Shown here: positions 15,748 to 25,025 of the stretch, in pieces
How the letters are laid out: each line of letters opens with the position of its first letter
Numbering within the stretch: the first letter of the stretch is position 1
Assembly: GCA_016284115.1 (NCBI GenBank)
Contig: JAEEOD010000268.1
Span: 1-39,734, forward strand
From: Bacteroidaceae bacterium
Lineage (GTDB): Bacteria > Bacteroidota > Bacteroidia > Bacteroidales > Bacteroidaceae
DNA length: 39,734 nucleotides
Direction of reading: 5' to 3'
Position numbers and translations under genes: made by a program
The notes under the pieces: generated by a model
What the model saw: only the letters and a program-made list of their open reading frames with translations
The model's database searches: none
What the model was told of the DNA's origin: nothing

Positions 15748-16898
15748 AGAAAAAAATAGCAATATTAGGTTCAACAGGCTCTATCGGTACGCAAGCGCTG
15801 GAGGTCATAGAGGAACATAGCGACCTCTATGAAGCCTACATCCTCACGGCCAACAATCAGATTGACAAGTTGATCGAGCAGGCCAGGAAATACCAACCAG
15901 AAGCTGTTGTGATTGCCAATGAGCAACACTATGGCACACTAAAAGAGGCTCTTGCCGACCTTCCCATCAAGGTGTATACTGGTGCCAAAGCTTTGGAAGA
16001 GGTGGTGCAAGACGAACAAGTGGACATGGTACTTACAGCATTAGTAGGTTTCTCAGGCTTACGTCCAACAATTAGTGCTATTCGTGCCAAAAAGCCCATC
16101 GCCCTTGCCAACAAAGAGACGATGGTGGTAGCTGGCGAGCTCATCAATCAATTATGCGATGAGAACCGAGTGCCCTTATTGCCCGTTGATTCTGAACATT
16201 CAGCTATCTTCCAGAGTTTGCAAGGCAATGAGTACAACCGCATAGAGAAGATCTTGCTCACTGCATCGGGAGGTCCTTTCCGTACCTTTACGAATGAACA
16301 ATTGAAGACTGTGACTAAAAATCAAGCTCTGAAACACCCTAATTGGAACATGGGAGCGAAGATTACCATTGACTCGGCTTCAATGATGAACAAGGGCTTC
16401 GAGGTGATGGAAGCAAGATGGCTCTTCCGAGTGACCCCTGAGCAAATAGAGGTATTGGTGCATCCGCAGAGTATTATCCATTCTGCCATACAGTATGAAG
16501 ATGGTGCCATTATGGCTCAATTAGGTATGCCCGATATGCGCGTACCTATACAATATGCGTTCACCTATCCTTTGCGTTTGAAATCTTCGTTCCCTCGTGT
16601 TGACTTTAGCAAATACACTCAACTCACCTTCGAAAAGCCCGACACTGAGAAGTTCCGCAATTTGGCATTGGCTTACGAGGCAATTAGACGTGGAGGCAAT
16701 ATGCCTTGCATTGTCAATGCTGCAAATGAGGTTGTCAATGCAGGTTTCCTGCACGACCAAATATCATTCTTAGGCATGAGTGAAGTGATAGAAAAGACAA
16801 TGGAGCGCACTACTTTTGTCGCCAAACCTACATTAGAAGATTATTTGGCTACCGATGCAGAAGCAAGAGTAATAGCAAAGGAGATAATGAGACTATAA
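15744..16898 (+). CDS. dxr: 1-deoxy-D-xylulose 5-phosphate reductoisomerase
   Basis: Second step of the MEP isoprenoid pathway, NADPH-dependent. 384 residues with the Rossmann motif [27 protein letters not shown], the metal/substrate site [34 protein letters not shown] and HPQSIIHSA. These are all diagnostic. It overlaps rimM by 4 bp. The usual next gene in this block, the RseP protease, is not here; a GH3 gene follows after 16 bp. Confidence 0.97.
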   Translation: MKKKIAILGSTGSIGTQALEVIEEHSDLYEAYILTANNQIDKLIEQARKYQPEAVVIANEQHYGTLKEALADLPIKVYTGAKALEEVVQDEQVDMVLTALVGFSGLRPTISAIRAKKPIALANKETMVVAGELINQLCDENRVPLLPVDSEHSAIFQSLQGNEYNRIEKILLTASGGPFRTFTNEQLKTVTKNQALKHPNWNMGAKITIDSASMMNKGFEVMEARWLFRVTPEQIEVLVHPQSIIHSAIQYEDGAIMAQLGMPDMRVPIQYAFTYPLRLKSSFPRVDFSKYTQLTFEKPDTEKFRNLALAYEAIRRGGNMPCIVNAANEVVNAGFLHDQISFLGMSEVIEKTMERTTFVAKPTLEDYLATDAEARVIAKEIMRL

Positions 16899-16914
16899 CT
16901 TATATTTTATTTTT

Positions 16915-19263
16915 ATGAAGAAACTGGCTTTATTTGTTACAACCGCATTGGTATTTGGTGCAGTTCAAGCACAAAAGCTGAATCCTAACAATGTGGACGA
17001 AATTGTAAAAGCAATGACCTTAGAAGAGAAAGCTGAACTAATCGTTGGTGGCGGCTGGGGTAGTATGACGGCTGGTGCTATGACTGCTTCTTCTGAGGTA
17101 TTAGTACCTGGTGCTGCCGGCACAACTAACCCTATCGAGCGTTTAGGTATTCCTGCTACTGTACTTTCTGACGGTCCTGCAGGTGTTCGTATCACTCCTA
17201 CCCGTAAAGGTACTGACAAAACTTTCTATGCCACAGGTTTCCCTGTAGGTACTTCATTGGCAAGTACTTGGAACACTGAATTGGTAGAGCAAGTAGGCAA
17301 GGCTATGGGTAATGAAGTACTGGAGTATGGCATAGACGTATTGTTGGCTCCTGGTATAAATATCCATCGTAACCCATTGAATGGACGTAACTTCGAGTAT
17401 TATTCTGAAGACCCATTTTTGACAGGTAAGATTGCTACTGCATATACCAATGGTATCCAGAGCAATGGCGTAGGTGTAAGTGTGAAGCATTATGCTGCCA
17501 ACTCTCAGGAGACCAACCGTATGGCTGTTGATTCTCGTCTGAATCAGCGTGCGCTGCGTGAAATCTATCTCAAGGCCTTTGAGATGGTGGTAAAGGATGC
17601 TAACCCTTGGACGGTAATGTCTTCTTACAACAAGATTAACGGTAAGTTCACTCAGCAAGACCGTGAATTGCTAACCGATTTATTGCGTACCGAGTGGGGA
17701 TTCAACGGTATTGTGATGACTGACTGGACCATGGTGCGTGACATTTCAGCTCAGGTACATGCAGGCAATGACTTGATGGAGCCTGGTATGCCTCAGCAAA
17801 AAACCGACCTTATCAAAGCTGTAAACGAGGGTAAGGTAAGCATGGAAGATGTAGATGTTTGTGTAAAACGCATCCTGCAATATATTGTTCGCACTCCTCG
17901 CTTCAAGGGCTACAAGTATAGTGATGCTCCAGACTTGAAAGCACATGCTCAGGTAACTCGCAACTCTGCTGCTGAGGGTATGGTGTTGTTGAAAAACGAG
18001 GGCAATGCCCTGCCTATCAAGGGCGCTAAGAAAGTGGCTTTGTTTGGTATTACCTCTTATAATTTCATTGCTGGTGGTACCGGTTCCGGTAACGTAAATA
18101 AAGCTTATACCATCGACCTACTTACGGGTTTGAAAAGCGCTGGTTATGAGGTGAATGATGAGTTGAAGAACGTCTATGAGACCTATACTAAATATGAACG
18201 TGCCCGTCAAGCTGCAGCTCGTCCTGCCGTTGGTGGCATGATGGCGATGTTGAGCTTGGGTGATGCTGCCCTTACAGAGATGCCTATTGAGCGTGCTATT
18301 ATCGACAAGCAAGTAGCTACCAACGATATTGCCATTGTAACTATTGGCCGTAATGCCGGTGAAGGTGCCGATCGTAATGTGCCTAACGACTTCAACCTTT
18401 CAGAGGTAGAGCGTCAGTTGCTCAACGATGTGACTGAAGCATTCCACTTGGCAGGCAAGAAGGTTATTGTGGTATTGAACATTGGTGGCGAGATAGAATC
18501 TGCTTCTTGGAAGAACCTGCCAGATGCTATCCTGTTGGCTTGGCAACCTGGTCAGGAAGGTGGCTATTCTGTGGCAGATATTCTAAGTGGTAAGGTAACT
18601 CCTTCTGGCAAACTCACCATGACTTGGCTCAACAATTATATGGATGACCCATCTTCAAAGAATTTCCCATTCGATCAGAAATCCGATGGTATGATGGGTA
18701 TGGGTGCTGCTATGGGTGGTCAGCAGCGTGAGGTGAAGAATGTTTCTTACTCAAACTTTGATGAAGGCATTTGGGTAGGCTATCGTTACTTCAACACCAT
18801 TGGAAAAGAGGTGTCTTATCCATTTGGTTATGGCCTGAGCTACACCACATTTGAATATAGTGCTCCTAAGGTAACCCCTACCAAGGACGGTTTCCGTGCT
18901 ACTGTTACTGTAAAGAACACTGGCAAGGTGACTGGTAAGGAAGTAGTAGAGTTGTATGTATCCGCTCCTGCTGGCAATTTAGCTAAGCCTCAACAAGAAC
19001 TGAAGGGCTTTGCCAAGACCAAGGAATTACAGCCTGGTGAAAGCCAAACGGTAACAATGGATGTTACCCTCTATTCTTTGGCTTCTTTCAACGAGGTTGT
19101 TGACCAGTGGGAAACTGCTGCGGGCAACTATGTAGTGAAGTTTGGTGCCAATGTAGAGGACATCCGTTGCACCGCTCCATTCAAATTGGCAAAGGAGCAG
19201 ACTTGGAAGGCTTTGGATATTCTGAAGCCTGAAAAGGAGATTAAAGAGATTGCTATTAAATAA
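16915..19263 (+). CDS. Exported GH3 beta-glucosidase (BglX-like)
   Basis: 782 residues with a signal peptide (cleavage after VQA, about residue 19). GH3 N-terminal barrel: DGPAGVR, the nucleophile Asp270 in GIVMTDW, SVKHYAANSQE. GH3 C-terminal domain with the likely acid/base Glu483 in GRNAGEGADR. Fibronectin-III-like domain at about 690-770 (GKEVVELYVSAP). Two Met/Gly-rich insertions are odd: near residues 430-455 (GGMMAMLSLGDAAL) and 580-600 (DGMMGMGAAMGG). It probably hydrolyses beta-glucosides from plant or host glycans in the periplasm. It is placed directly after dxr with only 16 bp between and no clear promoter. Confidence 0.9.
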   Translation: MKKLALFVTTALVFGAVQAQKLNPNNVDEIVKAMTLEEKAELIVGGGWGSMTAGAMTASSEVLVPGAAGTTNPIERLGIPATVLSDGPAGVRITPTRKGTDKTFYATGFPVGTSLASTWNTELVEQVGKAMGNEVLEYGIDVLLAPGINIHRNPLNGRNFEYYSEDPFLTGKIATAYTNGIQSNGVGVSVKHYAANSQETNRMAVDSRLNQRALREIYLKAFEMVVKDANPWTVMSSYNKINGKFTQQDRELLTDLLRTEWGFNGIVMTDWTMVRDISAQVHAGNDLMEPGMPQQKTDLIKAVNEGKVSMEDVDVCVKRILQYIVRTPRFKGYKYSDAPDLKAHAQVTRNSAAEGMVLLKNEGNALPIKGAKKVALFGITSYNFIAGGTGSGNVNKAYTIDLLTGLKSAGYEVNDELKNVYETYTKYERARQAAARPAVGGMMAMLSLGDAALTEMPIERAIIDKQVATNDIAIVTIGRNAGEGADRNVPNDFNLSEVERQLLNDVTEAFHLAGKKVIVVLNIGGEIESASWKNLPDAILLAWQPGQEGGYSVADILSGKVTPSGKLTMTWLNNYMDDPSSKNFPFDQKSDGMMGMGAAMGGQQREVKNVSYSNFDEGIWVGYRYFNTIGKEVSYPFGYGLSYTTFEYSAPKVTPTKDGFRATVTVKNTGKVTGKEVVELYVSAPAGNLAKPQQELKGFAKTKELQPGESQTVTMDVTLYSLASFNEVVDQWETAAGNYVVKFGANVEDIRCTAPFKLAKEQTWKALDILKPEKEIKEIAIK

Positions 19264-20625
19264 GTGGAGGAACTGAATAACATACTCGCCGAAATAAGTG
19301 GCTGGCTTTGGGGCTGGCCTATGATCATCATGTTGCTGGGAACGCACCTGTACCTCACATTCAGGTTGCGTTTCCCACAACGTAAAATCTTCACCGCCAT
19401 CAAGCTCTCTATCAAGAAAGACCCTGGCGCCTCAGGCGATGTGTCTCAATTTCATTCCTTGGCGACTGCACTAGCCGCTACCATCGGTACAGGTAATATT
19501 GTTGGCATGGCCACCGCTATCGCCTTAGGTGGTCCTGGTGCCGTACTATGGTGTTGGCTTACAGGTGTATTTGGCATCTCTACTAAATATGCTGAAGGCT
19601 TGTTGGCAATTAAATACCGTGTTAAATCTCCTGAAGGGAAGATGCAGGGAGGCCCTATGTATGCATTGGAGCGCGGTTTGGGATGGAAATGGCTCGCTGT
19701 GCTTTTTGCCCTCTTCACTGCCATTGCCTCTTTTGGCATCGGCAATATGGTACAGGCCAATGCCATTTCAACGGTGACACAAGAGTCTTATCAGATTCCT
19801 CCCTATCTCACGGGAGCTATCATAAGTATACTGGTTGCCCTTGTTGTCATTGGTGGCGTTAAGAGTATAGCAAGAGTTTGCGGTATGCTGGTACCTATCA
19901 TGGCTTTTTTCTACGTTATTGGTTGTATCTTCATTTTAGTAATCAATGCCACCTACATTTGGCCAGCATTGAAGCTTATCTGTGTCTCTGCCTTTACTCC
20001 TACGGCAGCAGGAGGTGGGTTTGTGGGCGCTACCGTTATGACTGCAGCCCGTTTTGGTATAGCCAGAGGCTTATTCTCCAACGAGTCGGGTATGGGTTCT
20101 GCTCCTATCGTGGCTGCAGCAGCTCAAACTCGTAACCCCGTTCGTCAAGCATTAGTGTCATCTTCAGGAACTTTCTGGGACACCGTAGTTATCTGTGCTT
20201 TAACAGGATTGGTGATTGTGAGCAGTGTACTTGCCTATCCAGATATCAGTTTTGACAATGGGGCTACCCTCACTAAGATGGCATTTGCCAAGATTCCGTA
20301 TTTCGGTACACCGTTGCTGACCTTTGGTTTGATGACTTTCGCCTTTTCTACCATCTTGGGATGGTGCTATTATGGTGAACGTGCCGTAGAATACCTCAAG
20401 GGCAAGCGGTGGGTGACCATCTATCGCATCCTCTTTATCATTGCAGTCTTCTTAGGTAGTGTGGCCAACCTTGCCATTGTATGGAACTTGGCCGACTGTA
20501 TGAATGCCCTTATGGCTATCCCTAACCTCATCTCTTTATTATGCCTCAGTGGTATCATCGTACAAGAAACCCGTAAGTACCTCTGGAAGGGCCAATTGGA
20601 CAAAGGAATGGAAGAAGAACCATAA
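19264..20625 (+). CDS. Alanine/glycine:cation symporter (AGCS) family
   Basis: 453 residues with about 10-11 membrane helices. Family markers are an N-terminal WGWPMIIMLLGTHLYLTFRLRF, the glycine-rich segment ALAATIGTGNIVGMATAIALGGPGA-like at about 66-90, and NESGMGSAPIVAAAA. It takes up alanine or glycine with Na+ or H+. The GTG start abuts the TAA of the GH3 gene with no gap. The next ATG (19321) would cut into the first helix, so GTG is preferred. Probably cotranscribed with the GH3 gene and aroA. Confidence 0.9.
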   Translation: MEELNNILAEISGWLWGWPMIIMLLGTHLYLTFRLRFPQRKIFTAIKLSIKKDPGASGDVSQFHSLATALAATIGTGNIVGMATAIALGGPGAVLWCWLTGVFGISTKYAEGLLAIKYRVKSPEGKMQGGPMYALERGLGWKWLAVLFALFTAIASFGIGNMVQANAISTVTQESYQIPPYLTGAIISILVALVVIGGVKSIARVCGMLVPIMAFFYVIGCIFILVINATYIWPALKLICVSAFTPTAAGGGFVGATVMTAARFGIARGLFSNESGMGSAPIVAAAAQTRNPVRQALVSSSGTFWDTVVICALTGLVIVSSVLAYPDISFDNGATLTKMAFAKIPYFGTPLLTFGLMTFAFSTILGWCYYGERAVEYLKGKRWVTIYRILFIIAVFLGSVANLAIVWNLADCMNALMAIPNLISLLCLSGIIVQETRKYLWKGQLDKGMEEEP

Positions 20626-20636
20626 ATGCACGCATT

Positions 20637-21881
20637 ATGAAAGTACAACTAACAGCATCCAAAGCGCTGCAAGCCAATATCAACTTGCCGGCATCGAAGA
20701 GCATTAGCAATCGTGCGTTGGTACTTCGGGCTTTGGCACAGGGCAATTCCCCTATCGAGAACCTTGCCGATTGTGACGACACGAATGTCATCATCAAGGC
20801 CTTCAAAGACGAGGCTGAGGTGATTGATATCAAAGCCGCTGGTACTGCCATGCGTTTCCTCACTGCTTACTATAGTACCCAGCCAGGTACACACATCCTC
20901 ACGGGTACGGAACGTATGAAGCAACGTCCCATCCGTATTTTGGTGGATGCATTGAGAACCTTAGGTGCTCAGATAGAATATGTAGAGCAAGAGGGGTTCC
21001 CTCCCTTGAGTATCACTGGCACAAAGTTGCATAGTGCCAAACTGACTCTTCCAAGTGATGTGAGTTCACAATATATTTCTGCTTTGCTGATGATTGCCCC
21101 TACCCTCCCACAAGGATTGACCTTAAGGTTGAAAGGGAAGGTGACATCATTGCCTTATATCGATATGACCTTGCAACTGATGCGTGAATTTGGAGCCAAA
21201 GCACAAAGGGACAATGTGCTGGAAGGCATGACTATCCAAATTGAAAGTGGTTCTTACCAAGATATCCCCTACATCATAGAAAACGACTGGAGTGCAGCTT
21301 CATATTGGTATGAAATGGTGGCACTAAGTCAAGATCCACAAGCCAAAGTAACATTGTCGCATCTAAAGCAGGAAAGTACACAAGGGGATAGCAAAGGGAC
21401 AAAGCTATTTAGTCAACTGGGCGTACAAACCGAATATACAGACGATGGCATTTGTATTTATAAACAAGGGTCGTTGCTCCAACGTTTAAATGCTGACCTT
21501 CGCGAGATGCCAGACTTGGCACAAACTTTTGTAGTGACTTGTTGTTTTTTGGAGTTACCTTTCCGCTTTACAGGACTGCACACCCTTCGCATCAAAGAGA
21601 CAGACCGCATCAGTGCCTTGATCAACGAACTCCGCAAGTTGGGTTATGTGCTATATGCCGAAGGTGATGATGCACTGAAATGGGACGGTGAGAAATGCCA
21701 AGCAGTGCAACAACCCGTGATTGCCACATACGATGACCACCGTATGGCAATGGCATTTGCGCCTACGGCTTTACTTCTGCCAAATATCTATATTGAGCAT
21801 CCGGAAGTAGTTTCAAAATCTTATCCACGCTTTTGGGATAATTTAGCTGAAACTAAGTTTTCAATTGACTTTTTAGAATAA
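20637..21881 (+). CDS. aroA: 3-phosphoshikimate 1-carboxyvinyltransferase (EPSP synthase)
   Basis: Sixth step of the shikimate pathway. 414 residues with PASKSISNRALVLRAL, AAGTAMRFLTAYY, EMPDLAQTFVV (catalytic Asp), RIKETDRISALINELRKLG (catalytic Glu) and DDHRMAMAFAP. The glyphosate-site loop has Phe where E. coli has Pro101, and the segment before AGTAMR lacks the usual GN. The enzyme is shorter than E. coli's (427) and looks divergent. It overlaps the converging DUF4112 gene by 9 bp. Confidence 0.95.
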   Translation: MKVQLTASKALQANINLPASKSISNRALVLRALAQGNSPIENLADCDDTNVIIKAFKDEAEVIDIKAAGTAMRFLTAYYSTQPGTHILTGTERMKQRPIRILVDALRTLGAQIEYVEQEGFPPLSITGTKLHSAKLTLPSDVSSQYISALLMIAPTLPQGLTLRLKGKVTSLPYIDMTLQLMREFGAKAQRDNVLEGMTIQIESGSYQDIPYIIENDWSAASYWYEMVALSQDPQAKVTLSHLKQESTQGDSKGTKLFSQLGVQTEYTDDGICIYKQGSLLQRLNADLREMPDLAQTFVVTCCFLELPFRFTGLHTLRIKETDRISALINELRKLGYVLYAEGDDALKWDGEKCQAVQQPVIATYDDHRMAMAFAPTALLLPNIYIEHPEVVSKSYPRFWDNLAETKFSIDFLE

Positions 21882-22325
21882 TCCGGCTAGCCAATCCCAC
21901 GCCCAAACAGCCAATTTAATCAAGAGCCAAATCAGCAGGCAAAGGACTGCAATCATTGCTGCCATCCACCAAGCACGACGATCCACCTTCTTTATCATAT
22001 CCTCATCACCTTCCACATAGCCCGTAATCAATCTATAGTTCTTGACATAGCTATGGTTGAAGAAGTCTAGGATATCGCCTATCCAGAAAGGAATAACTCC
22101 CATGGCAAAGTCAATCAGCATATTGCACAGCAGTGCCAAAGTTAATGGGATAGAACGGAGTCTGAAGATACTGAAATACAGGTAAGGCAACGTCAGTAAC
22201 GAAGACACAGCATCGCCCACCGTTGGCACTAAGCCCAACAGCGGGTCCACGTAATATTGATCCATCACTTTGGCAATGGCCTGAATCAGCTTATACGACT
22301 TCAGTTCCTTAACGTCCTTCTTCAT
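21873..22325 (-). CDS. DUF4112 membrane protein
   Basis: 150 residues. DPLLGLVPTVGDAVSSLLTLPYL and IDFAMGVIPFWIGDILDFFNHSYVKN are the family hallmarks (two related GxxPxxGD-type segments). About three membrane helices are followed by a C-terminal one (about 120-145, Trp-rich). Function is unknown. ATGA overlap with the transglutaminase-like gene upstream indicates coupling. Confidence 0.88.
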   Translation of the reverse strand: MKKDVKELKSYKLIQAIAKVMDQYYVDPLLGLVPTVGDAVSSLLTLPYLYFSIFRLRSIPLTLALLCNMLIDFAMGVIPFWIGDILDFFNHSYVKNYRLITGYVEGDEDMIKKVDRRAWWMAAMIAVLCLLIWLLIKLAVWAWDWLAGLF

Positions 22326-24931
22326 AACTTCTTAATCACCTGCATCAATTGTTCCCCCAACCCTATTGTATAACCTTGCGACACAAACACCACACGGTTG
22401 AATGTGTCGGCAATGATGAACAATGGCAACTGGTTTGGGTTATCCAGTCTCATATTACTAACAATCTGTTTCTGAACACCTCCATCTATATCAATGCCAT
22501 AAGAAACCGTCAATGGCAACTCTTCAAACTCCTTAGCATTAAAGTTGTTTTGATGAACCTTATCAGGAAAGAGCAACACCATTGGTCTGCCCCATGCCTC
22601 AAAATCCTCCTTCAGTTTAGCAATATCACGCAATGCATGATTCGTAGGTTCTTGTCCGACACCCAAAACACCTATCACAAAATACCCTCGTCCGGTGGTT
22701 ACCAAAACACTTGTCTCAACACCTTCCTTCAGGTATTTGCTTTCTGAATCAAAAGAGCCAATCACCTCAATATCTTGACCTTGCGGCTCACGAAGATGCA
22801 AATCTATTGTGGTGGTCTTGCCCTCAGTAATATCGAAACGTTGAACTGCTGATAACACCTTTCCACTCGCCATACGACGTCCGCATGTCAAGAGGTAAGT
22901 ACCTACATCGAGTTGAGTGCCCTTCTTGAACACATTCGCCCACGAAACACCACCGCCCATATCAACCTGTCCTTCGTCAAAGCTCAACAAACTCACCGTT
23001 CCGTCATCTTGAATGCGACTGATGGTAAAATGGCTATAATACTCTGGATTTTCCAAGGAAACTGTAGGCTGATAACGAAGCACCAACGTACCTGTAGAAG
23101 AAATGCCCAAAGCACCTTCCTCGAAGTTTACATCTATCCATTGACCATCAGCACCCCTGTACTGCACCTTGCCTGTCACTCCATCTTTGCGCGCCTTGAT
23201 GCCCAAGCTCCATGCCACATTCACGAAGAAGATATCACGAGAACGAGTATCTGCCACCCTTGTTTTCCACACCCCAGGTGACGACATCGCTATACGTGTT
23301 GTATATGGTCCATCTACCAATTGTAGATGTTCCCTGCACCACTGCACCAATTGGGCAGGGTCCTCACGATAGCGTTGTTGGTCTTGTACAGGAATATTCT
23401 CTTGGAAGAAATGCTTGTAAGGCACTAACATCTCGTCCTCCACCCTCATTTCCGGACAACTATTGGACGTCATTTGGTCATGAAGTACCTCCATCGTCAC
23501 ATCACGCAAGTCTTTCTCGCTTAGCAATGCCAGATAATCTACAGTCCCCCCATTCAACAAATAATGTTTGATGGTTTCATGGTTACCACTTGCTTTCACC
23601 AAATAAGGTACTGCTTCTACAGGTAACTTATGTTCTTTCACAAAAGCTTGTGATGAAGCCTCATCCATAAAAGTATGCATATAGGCAATACGCATTTCAT
23701 CCTCCTTTGTCTTGCGTGCATCGTTTTCTGCACGCTGTGTCTCTGACATTTCAGGCAAGGTATATTGCTCCACTGGAGGCACCACATCTATCTCCTCAAT
23801 AGGCACCCAAACAGCAGGATTTTCCAAATCCAGTACGATATCCACCTCATTGTCCATCCCGAAAGAAGCCTTGGCATAGCCATACCTCCCATAAGCAGAA
23901 ACCCATACCAACATATCACCCTTGCCTGCAGTGAGAAAAGTGTGTCCATCAGCATCAGTATATTTCGTCACCACCGGACAAAACTCGGCATAGTTGTATA
24001 TCATAAAATCCACACGAGCATCTGCTATTGATTTGCCTTGCGTATCCACCACATTGAAATCCACTCTCGCCGTAGAAGCATAGTTGTCAATAAGGTTGAT
24101 TTCCGTAAACGTATCCGACACCAGCATTTGCTCTTCAGGCCCGTTGTACTTGCCAAACACACGGGTGTGCATCAGCATCGCCCTACTGGCAGCACTATTG
24201 AACCACCCCAGATTCAGTACCGCCTCAGGTTCACAGGCACCCATAAACCACCATTGTCCATCTGCCCATGCCTCTACCCATGCATGGTTATCGTCAGTAT
24301 GTGCCCAACGAGGGGTATAGACCTGCCTGGCAGGAATGCCGATAGCCCTTAAAGCCGAGACAGTGAAAGTAGATTCCTCGCCACACCTACCGTATGCTGC
24401 ACTGATAGTAGACAATGGCGAAGTAGTACGCGCGTCTGAAGGCTGGTAAGTCACCCGCTCATGGCACCAGTGGTTCACCTCCAAAATAGCCTCCTGCATA
24501 GAAAGTCCCTTAACCCGCTGCTTCAGGTCATCATAGCAATCGTGACGGAAATTGTCAAGATTCTCGTTGTTCACCCTTACGGGCAACACGAAATGCCTGA
24601 ACAATAACTCAGGTACTTCTTTGCCCCAAGGCATCTCTTTATGCGCCTTGAATGACATACGGATATTGTCCAAATAATAATCAGTGGAATAATCGGTCAT
24701 ATCACCAATAGGCATGTAGGCATACAAAAACTGCAACGCCTCCTGTTCTTGAGGAGTGATATCCTGTGCAGGCATATAGAAAGATGCTCCCACCAACTCT
24801 ATTTTCTCTTCAAAGTCGGTCAACACTTGCTGGCGATAAGCATCGTCGCTGATAAAATGAGTCTCTTTAGACGTACAAGCCATCAGCAACACCAACAACA
24901 AACTCAAGCATACGTATTTATTTTTTTCCAT
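22322..24931 (-). CDS. Transglutaminase-like domain lipoprotein
   Basis: 869 residues with a lipoprotein signal (LLVLLMACTS, Cys 19). The transglutaminase-like core shows Cys183 in AAYGRCGEES and His216 in DDNHAWVEAW. The third position reads ACEPE, so Glu may replace the usual Asp, as in a Bacteroidetes subgroup. Then come a carboxypeptidase-regulatory-like beta domain (about 285-350) and a long C-terminal region with beta-sandwich and thioredoxin-like features (VVLLFPDKVHQNN). Such proteins are often proteases or amidases acting on surface or wall substrates; the substrate is not deducible. The gene is divergent from the GH106 gene. Confidence 0.85.
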   Translation of the reverse strand: MEKNKYVCLSLLLVLLMACTSKETHFISDDAYRQQVLTDFEEKIELVGASFYMPAQDITPQEQEALQFLYAYMPIGDMTDYSTDYYLDNIRMSFKAHKEMPWGKEVPELLFRHFVLPVRVNNENLDNFRHDCYDDLKQRVKGLSMQEAILEVNHWCHERVTYQPSDARTTSPLSTISAAYGRCGEESTFTVSALRAIGIPARQVYTPRWAHTDDNHAWVEAWADGQWWFMGACEPEAVLNLGWFNSAASRAMLMHTRVFGKYNGPEEQMLVSDTFTEINLIDNYASTARVDFNVVDTQGKSIADARVDFMIYNYAEFCPVVTKYTDADGHTFLTAGKGDMLVWVSAYGRYGYAKASFGMDNEVDIVLDLENPAVWVPIEEIDVVPPVEQYTLPEMSETQRAENDARKTKEDEMRIAYMHTFMDEASSQAFVKEHKLPVEAVPYLVKASGNHETIKHYLLNGGTVDYLALLSEKDLRDVTMEVLHDQMTSNSCPEMRVEDEMLVPYKHFFQENIPVQDQQRYREDPAQLVQWCREHLQLVDGPYTTRIAMSSPGVWKTRVADTRSRDIFFVNVAWSLGIKARKDGVTGKVQYRGADGQWIDVNFEEGALGISSTGTLVLRYQPTVSLENPEYYSHFTISRIQDDGTVSLLSFDEGQVDMGGGVSWANVFKKGTQLDVGTYLLTCGRRMASGKVLSAVQRFDITEGKTTTIDLHLREPQGQDIEVIGSFDSESKYLKEGVETSVLVTTGRGYFVIGVLGVGQEPTNHALRDIAKLKEDFEAWGRPMVLLFPDKVHQNNFNAKEFEELPLTVSYGIDIDGGVQKQIVSNMRLDNPNQLPLFIIADTFNRVVFVSQGYTIGLGEQLMQVIKKL

Positions 24932-24956
24932 GAATTATTATCTCGTTTATTCTTCG

Positions 24957-24964
24957 CAAATGTA
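24957..24964 (-). promoter_or_regulatory. Possible -7 element for the transglutaminase-like gene
   Basis: TACATTTG on the minus strand, 25 bp before the ATG at 24931, matches TAnnTTTG exactly. No clear TTTG is seen 19-20 bp upstream. Confidence 0.5.
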
Positions 24965-24976
24965 CGAAATTATTTA

Positions 24977-24984
24977 TATTTTTG
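24977..24984 (+). promoter_or_regulatory. Possible -7 element for the GH106 gene
   Basis: TATTTTTG, 41 bp before the ATG at 25026, matches TAnnTTTG. It is only 12 bp from the opposite-strand element, so the two promoters would compete. Confidence 0.45.
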
Positions 24985-25025
24985 CACAATAGTACTATAA
25001 AGAATATAATCAAACAAACATAGAT

